Shown here: piece after piece, positions 24,474-33,000 of the stretch
Layout: each line of letters opens with the position of its first letter
Numbering within the stretch: position 1 is the stretch's first letter
DNA from: Paludibacteraceae bacterium
Lineage (GTDB): Bacteria; Bacteroidota; Bacteroidia; Bacteroidales; Paludibacteraceae
Length of the DNA stretch: 64,000 nt
Direction of reading: 5' to 3'
Assembly: GCA_017443145.1 (NCBI GenBank)
Contig: JAFSPA010000007.1
Span: 104,407 to 168,406 of the forward strand
Program-made: the position numbers and the translations under genes
The notes under the pieces: model-generated
Databases searched by the model: none
Seen by the model: only the letters and a program-made list of their open reading frames with translations
What the model was told of the DNA's origin: nothing

Positions 24474-24722
24474 ATGACCAGAACAACATTTAATCGTCTT
24501 CGTGACGTGAAGGACAGCCTGCCACACGGCAGCATGGCAGTAATAGCCGCCGAACTGGGGATTACTGCCGATGAAGTAAGAGCGTATTTTAACGGAGAGG
24601 GAACACCGGAGATGGGTTACCATATCGAGCCGGGACCGGATGGTGGAATAGTCATATTGAACGACACGCGCATTCTGGAGATTGCGCTCCGTATTGCGTG
24701 GGAAGTGAGAAATGCGATTTGA
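24474..24722 (+). CDS. Small conserved hypothetical protein
   Basis: An 82-residue protein I do not recognise by name. Residues 20-35 (MAVIAAELGITADEVRAYF) look like a helix-turn-helix of the type used by DNA-binding or RNA-associated proteins. A Gly/Pro-rich turn (EPGPDGGI) and a C-terminal helix follow. It has its own promoter and sits just upstream of an outer-membrane protein gene, from which it is separated by a heptamer repeat closing all frames. No function assigned. Confidence 0.65.
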   Translation: MTRTTFNRLRDVKDSLPHGSMAVIAAELGITADEVRAYFNGEGTPEMGYHIEPGPDGGIVILNDTRILEIALRIAWEVRNAI

Positions 24723-24750
24723 TGTGAAATGTGTAATGTGTAATGTGTAA
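24723..24750 (+). repeat. Heptamer leader TGTGAAA + TGTGTAA x3
   Basis: One TGTGAAA and three TGTGTAA units end 3 bp before the ATG at 24754. TAA triplets at 24734, 24741 and 24748 close all three frames. Confidence 0.85.
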
Positions 24751-24753
24751 AGG

Positions 24754-25626
24754 ATGAAGAAACTATTATTGGCAGTGGTACTGCTGTGCGGTTGCACGAT
24801 GATGGTGAAAGCCGATGTGGAGTTCGCTTACGATGCAGGTTTTGAGGTCGTAAGCGCATATATATGGCGTGGTCAGTATAACGGCGGTTTGTCGTTCCAG
24901 CCGGACCTTGAGGTCGGTTTTGACAGCGACGAAGCGGGTTTCCGTATCGGTGTATGGGGTAATCTCGGTGCATCGGACTGGAGATTCAAACGTAATCAGC
25001 CGTGGTATGAGGACGAGGACGGTAATGTTATTAGTCCGAACACGAAATTTATGCCTGAACTGGACGTGATATTCAACTTCAATTTCTACGGCGCAAGTCT
25101 CGGTCTGAACCACTATTACTACTGCGACGGAGGTAATTTCTTCGGCTGGCTGAAGGATAACGATTTCTTCCAGGGCGAAGGAAGCAGTTCCACCACCGAG
25201 ATATGGTTCGGCTATAACTTCTCGCACTTCTTTGACGTAGATGCGTATATCAACTGGTACACGACTGTAGCCGGTAATGACTTCGTAGAGACGGCGAGTG
25301 GCGATATGAAGCGTGCACACAGTACGTATATCGAGTTGGGCTACAACTACACGTGGGACCATATCGCTCTGACCCTCGGCGGCCAGCTTGGTATGAGCCC
25401 GTGGGCAAGCGACCTCTACGGCAACAGTAAGTTCGCCGTGACGAATATAAGTCTGCGTCTGGACAAAGAGTGGGAGTTTGACCACGTGACCCTCGACCTG
25501 TTTGCACAAGGCTCGCTTAATCCCGACGGTGTGAACAAAGACAACGCCTACATCAAAGGTTCGGGCGACGAGAAACTGTATAACCAAAAACTGAACGGCG
25601 TATTGGGATTAGGTGTTTGGTTCTAA
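24754..25626 (+). CDS. Outer-membrane beta-barrel protein
   Basis: A 290-residue protein with a signal peptide (about 1-20, cleaved near VKA/DVEF). It is a run of alternating hydrophobic/aromatic strands (VVSAYIWRGQYNGG, GFRIGVWGNLG, HIALTLGGQLGMSP) ending in a terminal Phe (LGLGVWF), as expected of a barrel recognised by BamA. YIWRG near the N-terminus is common in TorF-like putative porins. Substrate unknown. It precedes apbE by 42 bp without a clear promoter between them. Confidence 0.75.
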   Translation: MKKLLLAVVLLCGCTMMVKADVEFAYDAGFEVVSAYIWRGQYNGGLSFQPDLEVGFDSDEAGFRIGVWGNLGASDWRFKRNQPWYEDEDGNVISPNTKFMPELDVIFNFNFYGASLGLNHYYYCDGGNFFGWLKDNDFFQGEGSSSTTEIWFGYNFSHFFDVDAYINWYTTVAGNDFVETASGDMKRAHSTYIELGYNYTWDHIALTLGGQLGMSPWASDLYGNSKFAVTNISLRLDKEWEFDHVTLDLFAQGSLNPDGVNKDNAYIKGSGDEKLYNQKLNGVLGLGVWF

Positions 25627-25668
25627 AGAAAAGAAAGCAATCTATTAACCATAAAAACACACAAACTT

Positions 25669-26691
25669 ATGAAGAAAACACGTACTTTTATTGCATTGGG
25701 ATTAGCGCTTGCTGCTGCAGCACTATTGCTATTCCTACCGAGTTGCCAACGAAAGAAGTTCTATCTGAACGAGGGACTTGTTTTTGGCACGTACTACAAC
25801 ATCCGTTATGAAGGTACGCGGGACATGGAGCCAGAGATTAAAGCTCAGTTGGCACGAATGGACTCGTCGCTGAGTATCTACAACCGCGCTTCCATCATCA
25901 GCCGCGTCAATCGTAACGACGACGTGGTAGTGGACTCGCTCTTTGAGCATATGTTCCGCGTAGCGGAAGAGATTACCCGCATCAGTAATGGTGCGTTCGA
26001 TATCACCTGCGGCCCGCTGGTGAACGAATGGGGTTTTGGAACCAAAGACAAAGGGCATACCCCGACCCAGCACCAGATTGACAGTATCCTTAAATTCGTA
26101 GGTTTTCAGTATGTGACTCTGGACGAAGAGAACCACCGTATAGCGAAGATGGATACACGCATTCAGTTAGACGCCAGTGCGATTGCGAAGGGATATGGCT
26201 GCGATGTAGTGGCAGCATATTTGGCGAGTCAAGGCTGTGAGAACTACTTGGTAGATATCGGCGGCGAGATCGTGTGCAAAGGTCATAGCGAGAAAGGCCC
26301 GAAATGGCGTCTGGGTATCACCAAGCCGATTGATGATCCGACCGGCGAAGTGGAAGAGGTTGAAGAGATTATTGAAGTGAACGATATGTGTATTGCCTCG
26401 TCCGGCAACTACCGCCGTTTCTACTATGATGACGGAGGTGAGCGCAGAAGTCATACGGTGGATCCGCGTACAGGTTATCCTGTTAATCATGCGCTACTAA
26501 GTGCAACGGTTATTGCCAGCTCGGGAATGCGTGCTGATGCCCTGTCCACCGCTTGCATGGTGCTTGGCGAAGAGGCAGCGCTGGAGATGATTGAAGCAAC
26601 TGAAGATGCGGCATGCCACCTGATTTTGGCGGACGGTGAAGGCACACATATCTCCGTTTCGTCCAGATGGCTGGAAAATGTGACGGAATAA
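25669..26691 (+). CDS. apbE: FAD:protein FMN transferase (lipoprotein)
   Basis: A 340-residue ApbE-family enzyme. It attaches FMN covalently to Thr/Ser of redox proteins such as NqrB/C or RnfG, outside the cytoplasmic membrane. The signal peptide ends in a lipobox (FLPSC, Cys about 26). Family signatures are TCGPLVNEWGFG, the Mg/FAD region QLDASAIAKGYGCDVVAAYL, YLVDIGGEIVCKG, the HTVDPRTGYPV motif and SSGMRADALSTACMVLG. The 3' end overlaps bamD by 25 bp. Confidence 0.93.
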   Translation: MKKTRTFIALGLALAAAALLLFLPSCQRKKFYLNEGLVFGTYYNIRYEGTRDMEPEIKAQLARMDSSLSIYNRASIISRVNRNDDVVVDSLFEHMFRVAEEITRISNGAFDITCGPLVNEWGFGTKDKGHTPTQHQIDSILKFVGFQYVTLDEENHRIAKMDTRIQLDASAIAKGYGCDVVAAYLASQGCENYLVDIGGEIVCKGHSEKGPKWRLGITKPIDDPTGEVEEVEEIIEVNDMCIASSGNYRRFYYDDGGERRSHTVDPRTGYPVNHALLSATVIASSGMRADALSTACMVLGEEAALEMIEATEDAACHLILADGEGTHISVSSRWLENVTE

Positions 26692-27506
26692 AGGTGAAAG
26701 GTTATAGGGCTTTAATCATATTGTGTTTGGTGGTGTTTCTGGCGGGATGCGGGGAGTATCAGCAAGTGCTTAAGTCGAAGGACCCGGACTATAAGTTCCA
26801 GAAGGGCTTGGCGTACTTCAATGCCAAAGAGTACGTGAAGGCCCAGACGCTGTTTGAAGATGTGGCGCCGTACTACAAAGGGACCGAGCGAAGTGAGGAC
26901 GTGCTGTGCTACCTGGCACGGTCATATATGGGCAAGAAAGGCTATTCCGAAGCAGCGGATTACTACGCAGCCTATATCCGTAATTACCCAAAGGGTAAGT
27001 ATATCACGGAGGCACGCTTTCAGGTGGGGCATTGTTATTACCTTGATTCACCTGATGCGCGTCTGGACCAAGAGATAACACACCAAGCGATAGATGCTTT
27101 CACCTCGTTCGTGGAACTGTATCCGAACAGTCCGTACGCCGAGCAAGCGTACCAGGAAATGAGCGAAATGTATGATAAGTTGGCGTACAAAGAATACTTG
27201 AGTGCCAAACTTTACTACAACCTCGGCACCTACCTGGGCAATAACTATGCGAGCTGCGAGATAACGGCGAAGAACGCGCTGCGCGACTACCCGAGTAATA
27301 GCCACCAGGAAGAACTGAGCTGGCTTGTCTTTGCTGCCAAATACCAGCAGATGGTGAACTCGTTGGAAGAGAAGAAAATAGACCGTGCGCGCGACACGCA
27401 GGACGAATACTACAGCTTCATTACCGAGTATCCCGAATCGAAACATCGCGCGCAAGCGGATAAAATATTTAAGGAAATAGATAAGATTTTAGTTAACGCC
27501 GAATAA
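26667..27506 (+). CDS. bamD: Outer-membrane assembly lipoprotein BamD
   Basis: A 279-residue TPR lipoprotein of the barrel-assembly machine. The signal peptide ends in a lipobox (VVFLAGC, Cys about 27). Tetratricopeptide repeats follow (KGLAYFNAKEYVKAQTLFED, LCYLARSYMGKKGYSEAADYY, QVGHCYY). The start could be the ATG at 26667 or a GTG at 26694, and both leave the signal peptide intact. Position before rpoZ and coaBC matches other Bacteroidales. Acts at the inner leaflet of the outer membrane with BamA. Confidence 0.9.
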   Translation: MAGKCDGIKVKGYRALIILCLVVFLAGCGEYQQVLKSKDPDYKFQKGLAYFNAKEYVKAQTLFEDVAPYYKGTERSEDVLCYLARSYMGKKGYSEAADYYAAYIRNYPKGKYITEARFQVGHCYYLDSPDARLDQEITHQAIDAFTSFVELYPNSPYAEQAYQEMSEMYDKLAYKEYLSAKLYYNLGTYLGNNYASCEITAKNALRDYPSNSHQEELSWLVFAAKYQQMVNSLEEKKIDRARDTQDEYYSFITEYPESKHRAQADKIFKEIDKILVNAE

Positions 27507-27523
27507 AGCATAATTTATATAAT

Positions 27524-27862
27524 ATGACCACAAATTACAAACAAAGTAAAGCGCCTAAAACAACAATCACCCGTGACCTCAACCAACTGACTGAGAAAGT
27601 GGGAAATGTGTACGAAACCGTAGCTATCCTCGGCAAACGCTCCAACCAGATTGCTAACAGTCTGAAGAAAGAGCTGGACACGAAGTTACAAGACTTCGCT
27701 ATGCCTCAAGATGCATTGGATGATGCGTTTGAGAACCGCGAGCAGATTGAGATCTCTCGCAGCTACGAGGTACTGCCTAAGCCGACGCTGATCGCTACCC
27801 AAGAACTGCTTGACGACCAATTGGTATTCAATATCGGCTCGAAGGACGACCAACTCAAGTAA
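27524..27862 (+). CDS. rpoZ: RNA polymerase omega/Rpb6-like subunit
   Basis: A 112-residue Bacteroidetes omega subunit. The core signature is VGNVYETVAILGKRSNQIANSLKKEL (residues 26-51), the helix pair that cradles the beta-prime C-terminus, followed by a variable tail. It sits between bamD and coaBC, the conserved order in the phylum. It has an A-rich region and no Shine-Dalgarno. Stop is 1 bp before coaBC. Confidence 0.9.
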   Translation: MTTNYKQSKAPKTTITRDLNQLTEKVGNVYETVAILGKRSNQIANSLKKELDTKLQDFAMPQDALDDAFENREQIEISRSYEVLPKPTLIATQELLDDQLVFNIGSKDDQLK

Positions 27863-27863
27863 G

Positions 27864-29084
27864 ATGCTACAAGGCAAGCACATAGTTGTTGGAATAAGCG
27901 GCGGAATAGCCGCTTATAAAATCCCCGAACTGATACGTTTATTGCGCAAAGCGGGTGCCGAAGTGAAAGTGACGACCACCAAGAACGCCTTGGAGTTCGT
28001 CACTGAACTTACGTTGCAGACCCTGAGCGGGTACAAGGTCTATTCGGATGTGTTTGCCGCTATCAACGAACACTCGACAGAGCATATCTCCCTACCCGAT
28101 TGGGCGGACTTGATGGTTATTGCTCCTGCGACCGCGAACGTGCTTGGCAAGATGGCCAGCGGCATCGCGGATGATGCACTAACGACCTCTTTCTGCGCGA
28201 TGCGCAAGCCTGTGGTTATCGCTCCTGCGATGAACAGCAATATGTTAGCCTGTCCTACTACGCAGGAAGCGATACGCACATTGGCGTCGTGGAATAACGT
28301 GACGATGCTCGATTGCGCAGAAGGCGAACTGGCTTGCGGCACAACCGGGAAAGGTCGAATGCAGGAAGTGGATGCTATTGTAGAAGCAGCCCGTTATGCG
28401 CTCACGAGCAAGGACTTAGCCGGTAAGCAAGTGCTCATCACTTCCGGTCCGACGCGCGAAGCGATTGACCCGGTCAGATATCTGTCTAATCACTCGTCCG
28501 GCAAGCAAGGCGCAGCGCTTGCGATGAGTTGCTGGCGTCACGGTGCCGATGTGACTTTTGTGACAGGTCCGAGTGCTGTCGAACCTCATATTCCGCAGTT
28601 TGTCGGAGTGGCGCAAGAGTGGCGCAAGGTCAGCGTAACCTCTGCTGCGGAGATGGCACAACGAGCGATGCAGCATTTTGCTGATTGCCACGTGGCTATT
28701 CTGTGTGCAGCAGTTGCAGATTTCACTCCGTCGGAAGTGTCGGCAGAGAAGATTAAGAAACAACCCGGACAGACTGAACTGACGTTGTCTTTGACAACGA
28801 CAACAGATATTGCAGCCGCTTTGGGTGCAGTCAAACGCGAGGGACAGAAGCTCGTCGGCTTTGCGTTAGAGACCTGCGACGAAGAGGCATTTGCGTTGCA
28901 TAAACTGCAGAGTAAGCATCTGGACCTGATTGTGCTCAATTCGTTGCAAGACCAGGGTGCAGGTTTTGGTGTCGATACGAATAAAGTGACGCTTCTCTTT
29001 GCCAACGGTACAAAAAAAGATGTCCCCCTTCAATCGAAGGAAGACATCGCTAATACAATCGTTGAATCGATTATCCTTTCGTAA
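27864..29084 (+). CDS. coaBC: Bifunctional phosphopantothenoylcysteine decarboxylase/phosphopantothenate--cysteine ligase
   Basis: Two successive steps of coenzyme A synthesis in one 406-residue protein. The CoaC half binds FMN (VGISGGIAAYK at 6-16; APAMNSNML; catalytic Cys loop LACGTTGKGRM). The CoaB half starts near 185 (ITSGPTREAIDPVRYLSNHSSG) and has the substrate lysine region EKIKKQ. The ATG at 27864 is chosen because the earlier in-frame start lies inside rpoZ. It converges with the DUF3276 gene, overlapping it by 14 bp. Confidence 0.95.
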   Translation: MLQGKHIVVGISGGIAAYKIPELIRLLRKAGAEVKVTTTKNALEFVTELTLQTLSGYKVYSDVFAAINEHSTEHISLPDWADLMVIAPATANVLGKMASGIADDALTTSFCAMRKPVVIAPAMNSNMLACPTTQEAIRTLASWNNVTMLDCAEGELACGTTGKGRMQEVDAIVEAARYALTSKDLAGKQVLITSGPTREAIDPVRYLSNHSSGKQGAALAMSCWRHGADVTFVTGPSAVEPHIPQFVGVAQEWRKVSVTSAAEMAQRAMQHFADCHVAILCAAVADFTPSEVSAEKIKKQPGQTELTLSLTTTTDIAAALGAVKREGQKLVGFALETCDEEAFALHKLQSKHLDLIVLNSLQDQGAGFGVDTNKVTLLFANGTKKDVPLQSKEDIANTIVESIILS

Positions 29085-29460
29085 AGCGGCTGAATAATCC
29101 GCGGCGAGGTTTCTCCTCTTCCTCAGCTTCCACCTCCACTTTGGTTTCATCGGCTTGTTCGGGCTCGTACGGTTGACGATCTTCGAAGTCTCCGAGTTGC
29201 CCCTTGACGTAACTGATTACATCCTCAAGACCTTCTACGAAATGAGCAAAGTCCTCTTTGTAAAGGAAGACTTTATGCTTCTCGAACTGCGGCGCTTCGT
29301 CTTCCCCACTGGCTTTCCGCTTACTCTCTGTGATACACAGATACAAATCTTCGTTGCGCGCTTTTTTTACATCTAAATAGTAAATGCGCTTCCCTGCTTT
29401 GACCGCGTGTGAATACACAATTTCGGGCTCCCGACGGTCATCATTTCTTCTCTCTTGCAT
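29071..29460 (-). CDS. DUF3276 (PUR-like) nucleic-acid-binding protein
   Basis: From the ATG at 29460 it is 129 residues (MQERRNDDRREPEIVYS). The earlier in-frame start lies upstream of the promoter. The core SHAVKAGKRIYYLDVKKARNEDLYLCITESKR is the PUR repeat typical of this Bacteroidetes family, related to Borrelia Pur-alpha-like ssDNA/RNA-binding protein. The C-terminus is acidic then basic (EVEAEEEEKPRRGLFSRF). It diverges from nusB with overlapping promoters and ends inside coaBC. Exact role unknown; a nucleic-acid role is inferred. Confidence 0.82.
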   Translation of the reverse strand: MQERRNDDRREPEIVYSHAVKAGKRIYYLDVKKARNEDLYLCITESKRKASGEDEAPQFEKHKVFLYKEDFAHFVEGLEDVISYVKGQLGDFEDRQPYEPEQADETKVEVEAEEEEKPRRGLFSRFTKG

Positions 29461-29493
29461 AATAAAAACTATTTTTGTTTCAAAAAATCGCCA

Positions 29494-29524
29494 CAAAAGT
29501 ACTATTTTTTTTGTATAAACCAAA
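29494..29524 (-). promoter_or_regulatory. sigma-ABfr-type promoter of the DUF3276 gene
   Basis: Minus strand TTTG (29521-29524), 19 bp, TACTTTTG (29494-29501). It overlaps the nusB promoter. Confidence 0.75.
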
Positions 29525-29541
29525 AAAAAAGTGTAATTTTG
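29510..29541 (+). promoter_or_regulatory. sigma-ABfr-type promoter of nusB
   Basis: TTTG (29510-29513), 20-bp A-rich spacer, TAATTTTG (29534-29541); 24 bp before the nusB ATG at 29566. Shares 15 bp with the divergent promoter. Confidence 0.78.
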
Positions 29542-29565
29542 CGCGCAATTTTAATAAAAAGACGT

Positions 29566-30516
29566 ATGATAACCAGAACTCTTGTTCGAACTCGCACTAT
29601 TCAGACGCTTTTTGCGTACTATCAATGTGGCGACAAAACGCCGACTACAGCTCGTAAGGAACTGCTGCGTAGTTTCTCCGACACGTATAGTCTGTATATG
29701 CTGATGCTTGATTTTGTGAACGAGCTCACCACGTATGCGCAGGACCGTATTACGGAGATGTCTCAGCGCGCCCGTGTGACGCACCGGACTTTCACGCCCA
29801 ACCGCCGCTTTGCGGATAACCTATTTGCCAAGCAGCTGTTTGAGAATCTCGCTCTCAGACGCTATCTCGATGAGCAACACCTGACGTGGGAAGCAGGCCG
29901 TACCGCGGTGGAGGCAATATACAACCAGCTGACTGAGATACCGTTCTACCAAGAGTACTTGCAGACAGAGCCGTCGTACGAGGAGGATAAGAAAGTGTGG
30001 CGTAAGATATTCTCGGATCTGCTGCCCGATAACGGCGAACTGCTTGGCGGTCTGGAGGAGTTGGAGATTGCTCTGGACGGACAGAACTGGACAACAGATT
30101 TGAACTATGCGCTCAGTTTTGGTGTGAAGACCATCAAGCGTTTTCAGGAAGAGAACGGCGCGACGCAAGAGTTGCTGCAGATGTTTGATCGTGAGGATGA
30201 GTTGCAGTTTGCCCAGGATTTGCTTATGCGCACGATAGAGCATCGCGACGAGTGTTTGGAGCTGATACATGGTCACTTGAAGAACTGGACAGCGGATCGA
30301 CTTGCTTTTATGGATGTTGTCATTTTGCAAACGGCTTTGACGGAGATTATGTACTTCCCTGAGATTGCACTTGAAGTGAGTCTGAACGAGTATATCGAGC
30401 TGGCAAAAGACTATTCCGGCGATAAGAGTTATATCTTTATCAACGGTATTTTGAACGAGATTCTGCATGACTTGAAGCGGCAGAATAAGTTACTGAAAGC
30501 AATGACAATTAGATAA
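29566..30516 (+). CDS. nusB: Transcription antitermination factor NusB (long Bacteroidetes form)
   Basis: A 316-residue protein, about twice the length of the E. coli protein but normal for the phylum. The N-terminus (MITRTLVRTRTIQTLFAYYQ) and C-terminal half (NWTADRLAFMDVVILQTALTEIMYF, then EVSLNEYIELAKDYSGDKSYIFINGILNEIL) carry the NusB signatures. A helical insertion fills the middle. It promotes rRNA antitermination with NusE/S10. The start at 29566 follows the promoter; the longer frame begins upstream of it. Followed by yajC after 22 bp. Confidence 0.92.
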   Translation: MITRTLVRTRTIQTLFAYYQCGDKTPTTARKELLRSFSDTYSLYMLMLDFVNELTTYAQDRITEMSQRARVTHRTFTPNRRFADNLFAKQLFENLALRRYLDEQHLTWEAGRTAVEAIYNQLTEIPFYQEYLQTEPSYEEDKKVWRKIFSDLLPDNGELLGGLEELEIALDGQNWTTDLNYALSFGVKTIKRFQEENGATQELLQMFDREDELQFAQDLLMRTIEHRDECLELIHGHLKNWTADRLAFMDVVILQTALTEIMYFPEIALEVSLNEYIELAKDYSGDKSYIFINGILNEILHDLKRQNKLLKAMTIR

Positions 30517-30538
30517 TAACCAAATAAACAACTACATT

Positions 30539-30892
30539 ATGTTAAACTTCATTTTATTACAAGACGCAGCCGCAGCTGCCGGACAACAACAAGGTAACAG
30601 CTGGTCCTTCTGGATTATGATGCTGCTTATTTTCGTAGTATTCTATTTCTTTATGATTCGTCCTCAGACGAAGAAACAGAAAGAGTTGCAGAAACAACGC
30701 GACGCCATGAAGAAAGGCGACAAAGTGATTACCGCCGGCGGTATCTACGGTGAGATTAAGGAAGTGCAAGACAATGCCCTCATCATCACTATCGCTAAAG
30801 ACGTGACCATTAAGGTGGACAAAGGTAGTGTCTATGCTTCTGCCGAAGATGCGCAACAAGCAACTAAGGACGCTCCGGAAGAGAAGAAATAA
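30539..30892 (+). CDS. yajC: Preprotein translocase subunit YajC
   Basis: A 117-residue Sec accessory protein. It has one N-terminal transmembrane helix (about 22-43, FWIMMLLIFVVFYFFMI), the family motif RPQTKKQKELQKQ, and a small soluble domain (KKGDKVITAGGIYGEIKEV) facing the cytoplasm. Its TAA overlaps the ATG of the YbbR gene by one base, so they are translationally coupled. Confidence 0.95.
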   Translation: MLNFILLQDAAAAAGQQQGNSWSFWIMMLLIFVVFYFFMIRPQTKKQKELQKQRDAMKKGDKVITAGGIYGEIKEVQDNALIITIAKDVTIKVDKGSVYASAEDAQQATKDAPEEKK

Positions 30893-31860
30893 TGACCCGC
30901 GAACAGGTACTGCATACGATAAGGAACATCTTTGGGCGTTTCAGTTTAAGCGAGACGCTGGTGTTTGTGTGCTTTGTCATCTTCGCGACGCTTATTTGGT
31001 ACGCGCACGCGATGAGTTCGGTGCGTAGTGCAGTGGTGCCTGTGACGGTGACGTATAGCGGTGTGCCGGAGGATTTTCTGTTGAGTGACAGTCTGCCGAC
31101 GACTATCCACTTGGAGCTGCGCGACGCAGGACGACGACTGAAAGTGTACGGCGCTAATCCGTTGGCGTTCTCGTTTAATATCAGCGACCAGATAAAGGGT
31201 GAGAGTGGTTCGTTTACGCTCTCGTCGGATATCATTCACCACGCGGTGAACAGTCTGCTTCAAGGTACAACGAAGCTGCAATCCATCACGCCGGAACAGA
31301 TTATCGGCACCTATTCGCGTCAGCATAGCAAGGAAGTGCCGGTACGCTTGGTGGCAGATATCACTCCCGCGCCGCAGCATCAGATAGTCGGTCGCCCGAC
31401 GTTATTGCAAGACCGTGTAACCATCTTGGGCAGCACCAAACAGCTGCGCACAATAGACAGCATCGCGACACAACCGTTGGTTGTGAAGGATGTGAAAGAC
31501 TCGGTTGTTGTTAAAGCAATACTGCTACCTGTCTCGGGCGTGCGCATAGCACAAGACGAAGTGCCCGTACAGATTATCGCAGAACAGTTCACCGAGAAAG
31601 TGGTGACGAAGAAGATTATCGCCAAGCATGTACCGGAGAATACACACCTGCGTCTCTTCCCGACCGAAGTGACGGTGGTGATGCGAATCGGAATGGCGCA
31701 CTTCAATGATATCAGCGAAAAGGACGTTGACGTGACGTGCGACTTCCCACAACCGGAGATGGACAAACTGCCACTACATGTGACCTGCCGCAATCCGTAC
31801 GTGACCTTCACGCGATGCACACCCGCAGCCGTAGAGTTCCTTATTGAACAAAAGAAATAA
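30892..31860 (+). CDS. YbbR-like domain protein
   Basis: A 322-residue membrane-anchored protein. It has one N-terminal helix (about 20-42, LVFVCFVIFATLIWYAHAM) and then two to three YbbR-type beta-barrel repeats, for example VPVTVTYSGVPEDFLL and VPVRLVADITPAPQHQIVGRP. In other bacteria YbbR (CdaR) regulates the cyclic-di-AMP synthase. No cyclase gene is nearby, so that role is open. The neighbourhood yajC-ybbR is common in Bacteroidales. Confidence 0.85.
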   Translation: MTREQVLHTIRNIFGRFSLSETLVFVCFVIFATLIWYAHAMSSVRSAVVPVTVTYSGVPEDFLLSDSLPTTIHLELRDAGRRLKVYGANPLAFSFNISDQIKGESGSFTLSSDIIHHAVNSLLQGTTKLQSITPEQIIGTYSRQHSKEVPVRLVADITPAPQHQIVGRPTLLQDRVTILGSTKQLRTIDSIATQPLVVKDVKDSVVVKAILLPVSGVRIAQDEVPVQIIAEQFTEKVVTKKIIAKHVPENTHLRLFPTEVTVVMRIGMAHFNDISEKDVDVTCDFPQPEMDKLPLHVTCRNPYVTFTRCTPAAVEFLIEQKK

Positions 31861-31872
31861 AACTGCTAAGTA

Positions 31873-33000
31873 ATGAGAAAAATACAAATGGTCGACCTGC
31901 AAACGCAGTACCAACACATCAAAGCCGATATCGACAAAGGCATCGAAGAAGTGATTGCCTCCGCGGCGTTTATCAAAGGCCCGAAAGTGACAGCGTTCCA
32001 AGAGCACTTGGAGCAATACACGGGCGCAAAGCACGTCATCACCGTCGGTAACGGTACGGACGCGCTGCAGATAGCTTTGATGGCACTCGGTCTGCAACCC
32101 GGCGACGAGGTGATAACACCCACTTTCACGTTTATTGCAACAGCCGAAGTGGTGGCCCTTTTAGGCCTGACACCGGTGGTAGTGGACGTAGATTGGGAGA
32201 CAATGAATATATCCGTTGAGGGAATCCGCAAGGCGATAACGCCCAAGACGAAAGCGATTGTGCCGGTACACTTATTCGGTCAATGTGCGAATATGGAAGC
32301 CATCATGACCCTTGCTCGCGAGCATAACCTGTTTGTGGTAGAAGATGCGTGCCAGGCCATCGGTGCCAAATACACATTCCGCGACGGAACAACCAAGCAA
32401 GCCGGCACAATTGGACATATCGGTTGCACAAGTTTCTTCCCCTCGAAGAACCTTGGCTGCTACGGCGACGGCGGTGCGATCTTCACGAATGATGACGAGT
32501 TGGCAGAAAAAATGAAAGCAGTTGCCAATCACGGCTGCTTTGTGCGCTACCACCACGATTTTGTAGGTGTCAACTCGCGTCTGGACAGTATTCAGGCTGC
32601 TATATTGGATGCCAAACTGCCGCATCTGGATGCGTATATCGCTAATCGTCAACGTGCTGCCACGTATTACGACAAGGCTTTTGCGCATAACGCGCACATA
32701 CTCACGCCTGGTCGCGAGAAATCGTCAACACATGTGTATCACCAATATACGCTCCGTTTGATAGACGTTGATAGGGATGCTGTGCGCGAAGAACTGGCCG
32801 CCAGAGGTATTCCGGCAATGATATACTACCCTATTCCGCTTCATCTGCAGAAAGCCTACCAAGACCCGCGTTACCTGCCGGGAGACTTCCCCGTGGCAGA
32901 GAAACTCGCGGCGTGCGTACTGTCACTGCCGATGCACACGGAGTTAGACGACGAACAATTAGAATACATCACCCGTAACGTACTGGAGATTATCGGTTAA
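31873..33000 (+). CDS. DegT/DnrJ/EryC1/StrS-family sugar aminotransferase
   Basis: A 375-residue PLP enzyme. Members transaminate nucleotide-linked keto-sugars for O-antigen, capsule or glycan synthesis. The N-terminal MVDLQTQYQHIK and the glycine loop GNGTDALQIAL are typical. PLP Asp is in FVVEDACQAIGA, and the Schiff-base lysine is K192 in CTSFFPSKNLGCYGDGG. The C-terminal SLPMHTELDDEQLEYI is also typical. The specific sugar cannot be deduced. It overlaps rpoN by one base, an unusual partner. Confidence 0.9.
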   Translation: MRKIQMVDLQTQYQHIKADIDKGIEEVIASAAFIKGPKVTAFQEHLEQYTGAKHVITVGNGTDALQIALMALGLQPGDEVITPTFTFIATAEVVALLGLTPVVVDVDWETMNISVEGIRKAITPKTKAIVPVHLFGQCANMEAIMTLAREHNLFVVEDACQAIGAKYTFRDGTTKQAGTIGHIGCTSFFPSKNLGCYGDGGAIFTNDDELAEKMKAVANHGCFVRYHHDFVGVNSRLDSIQAAILDAKLPHLDAYIANRQRAATYYDKAFAHNAHILTPGREKSSTHVYHQYTLRLIDVDRDAVREELAARGIPAMIYYPIPLHLQKAYQDPRYLPGDFPVAEKLAACVLSLPMHTELDDEQLEYITRNVLEIIG

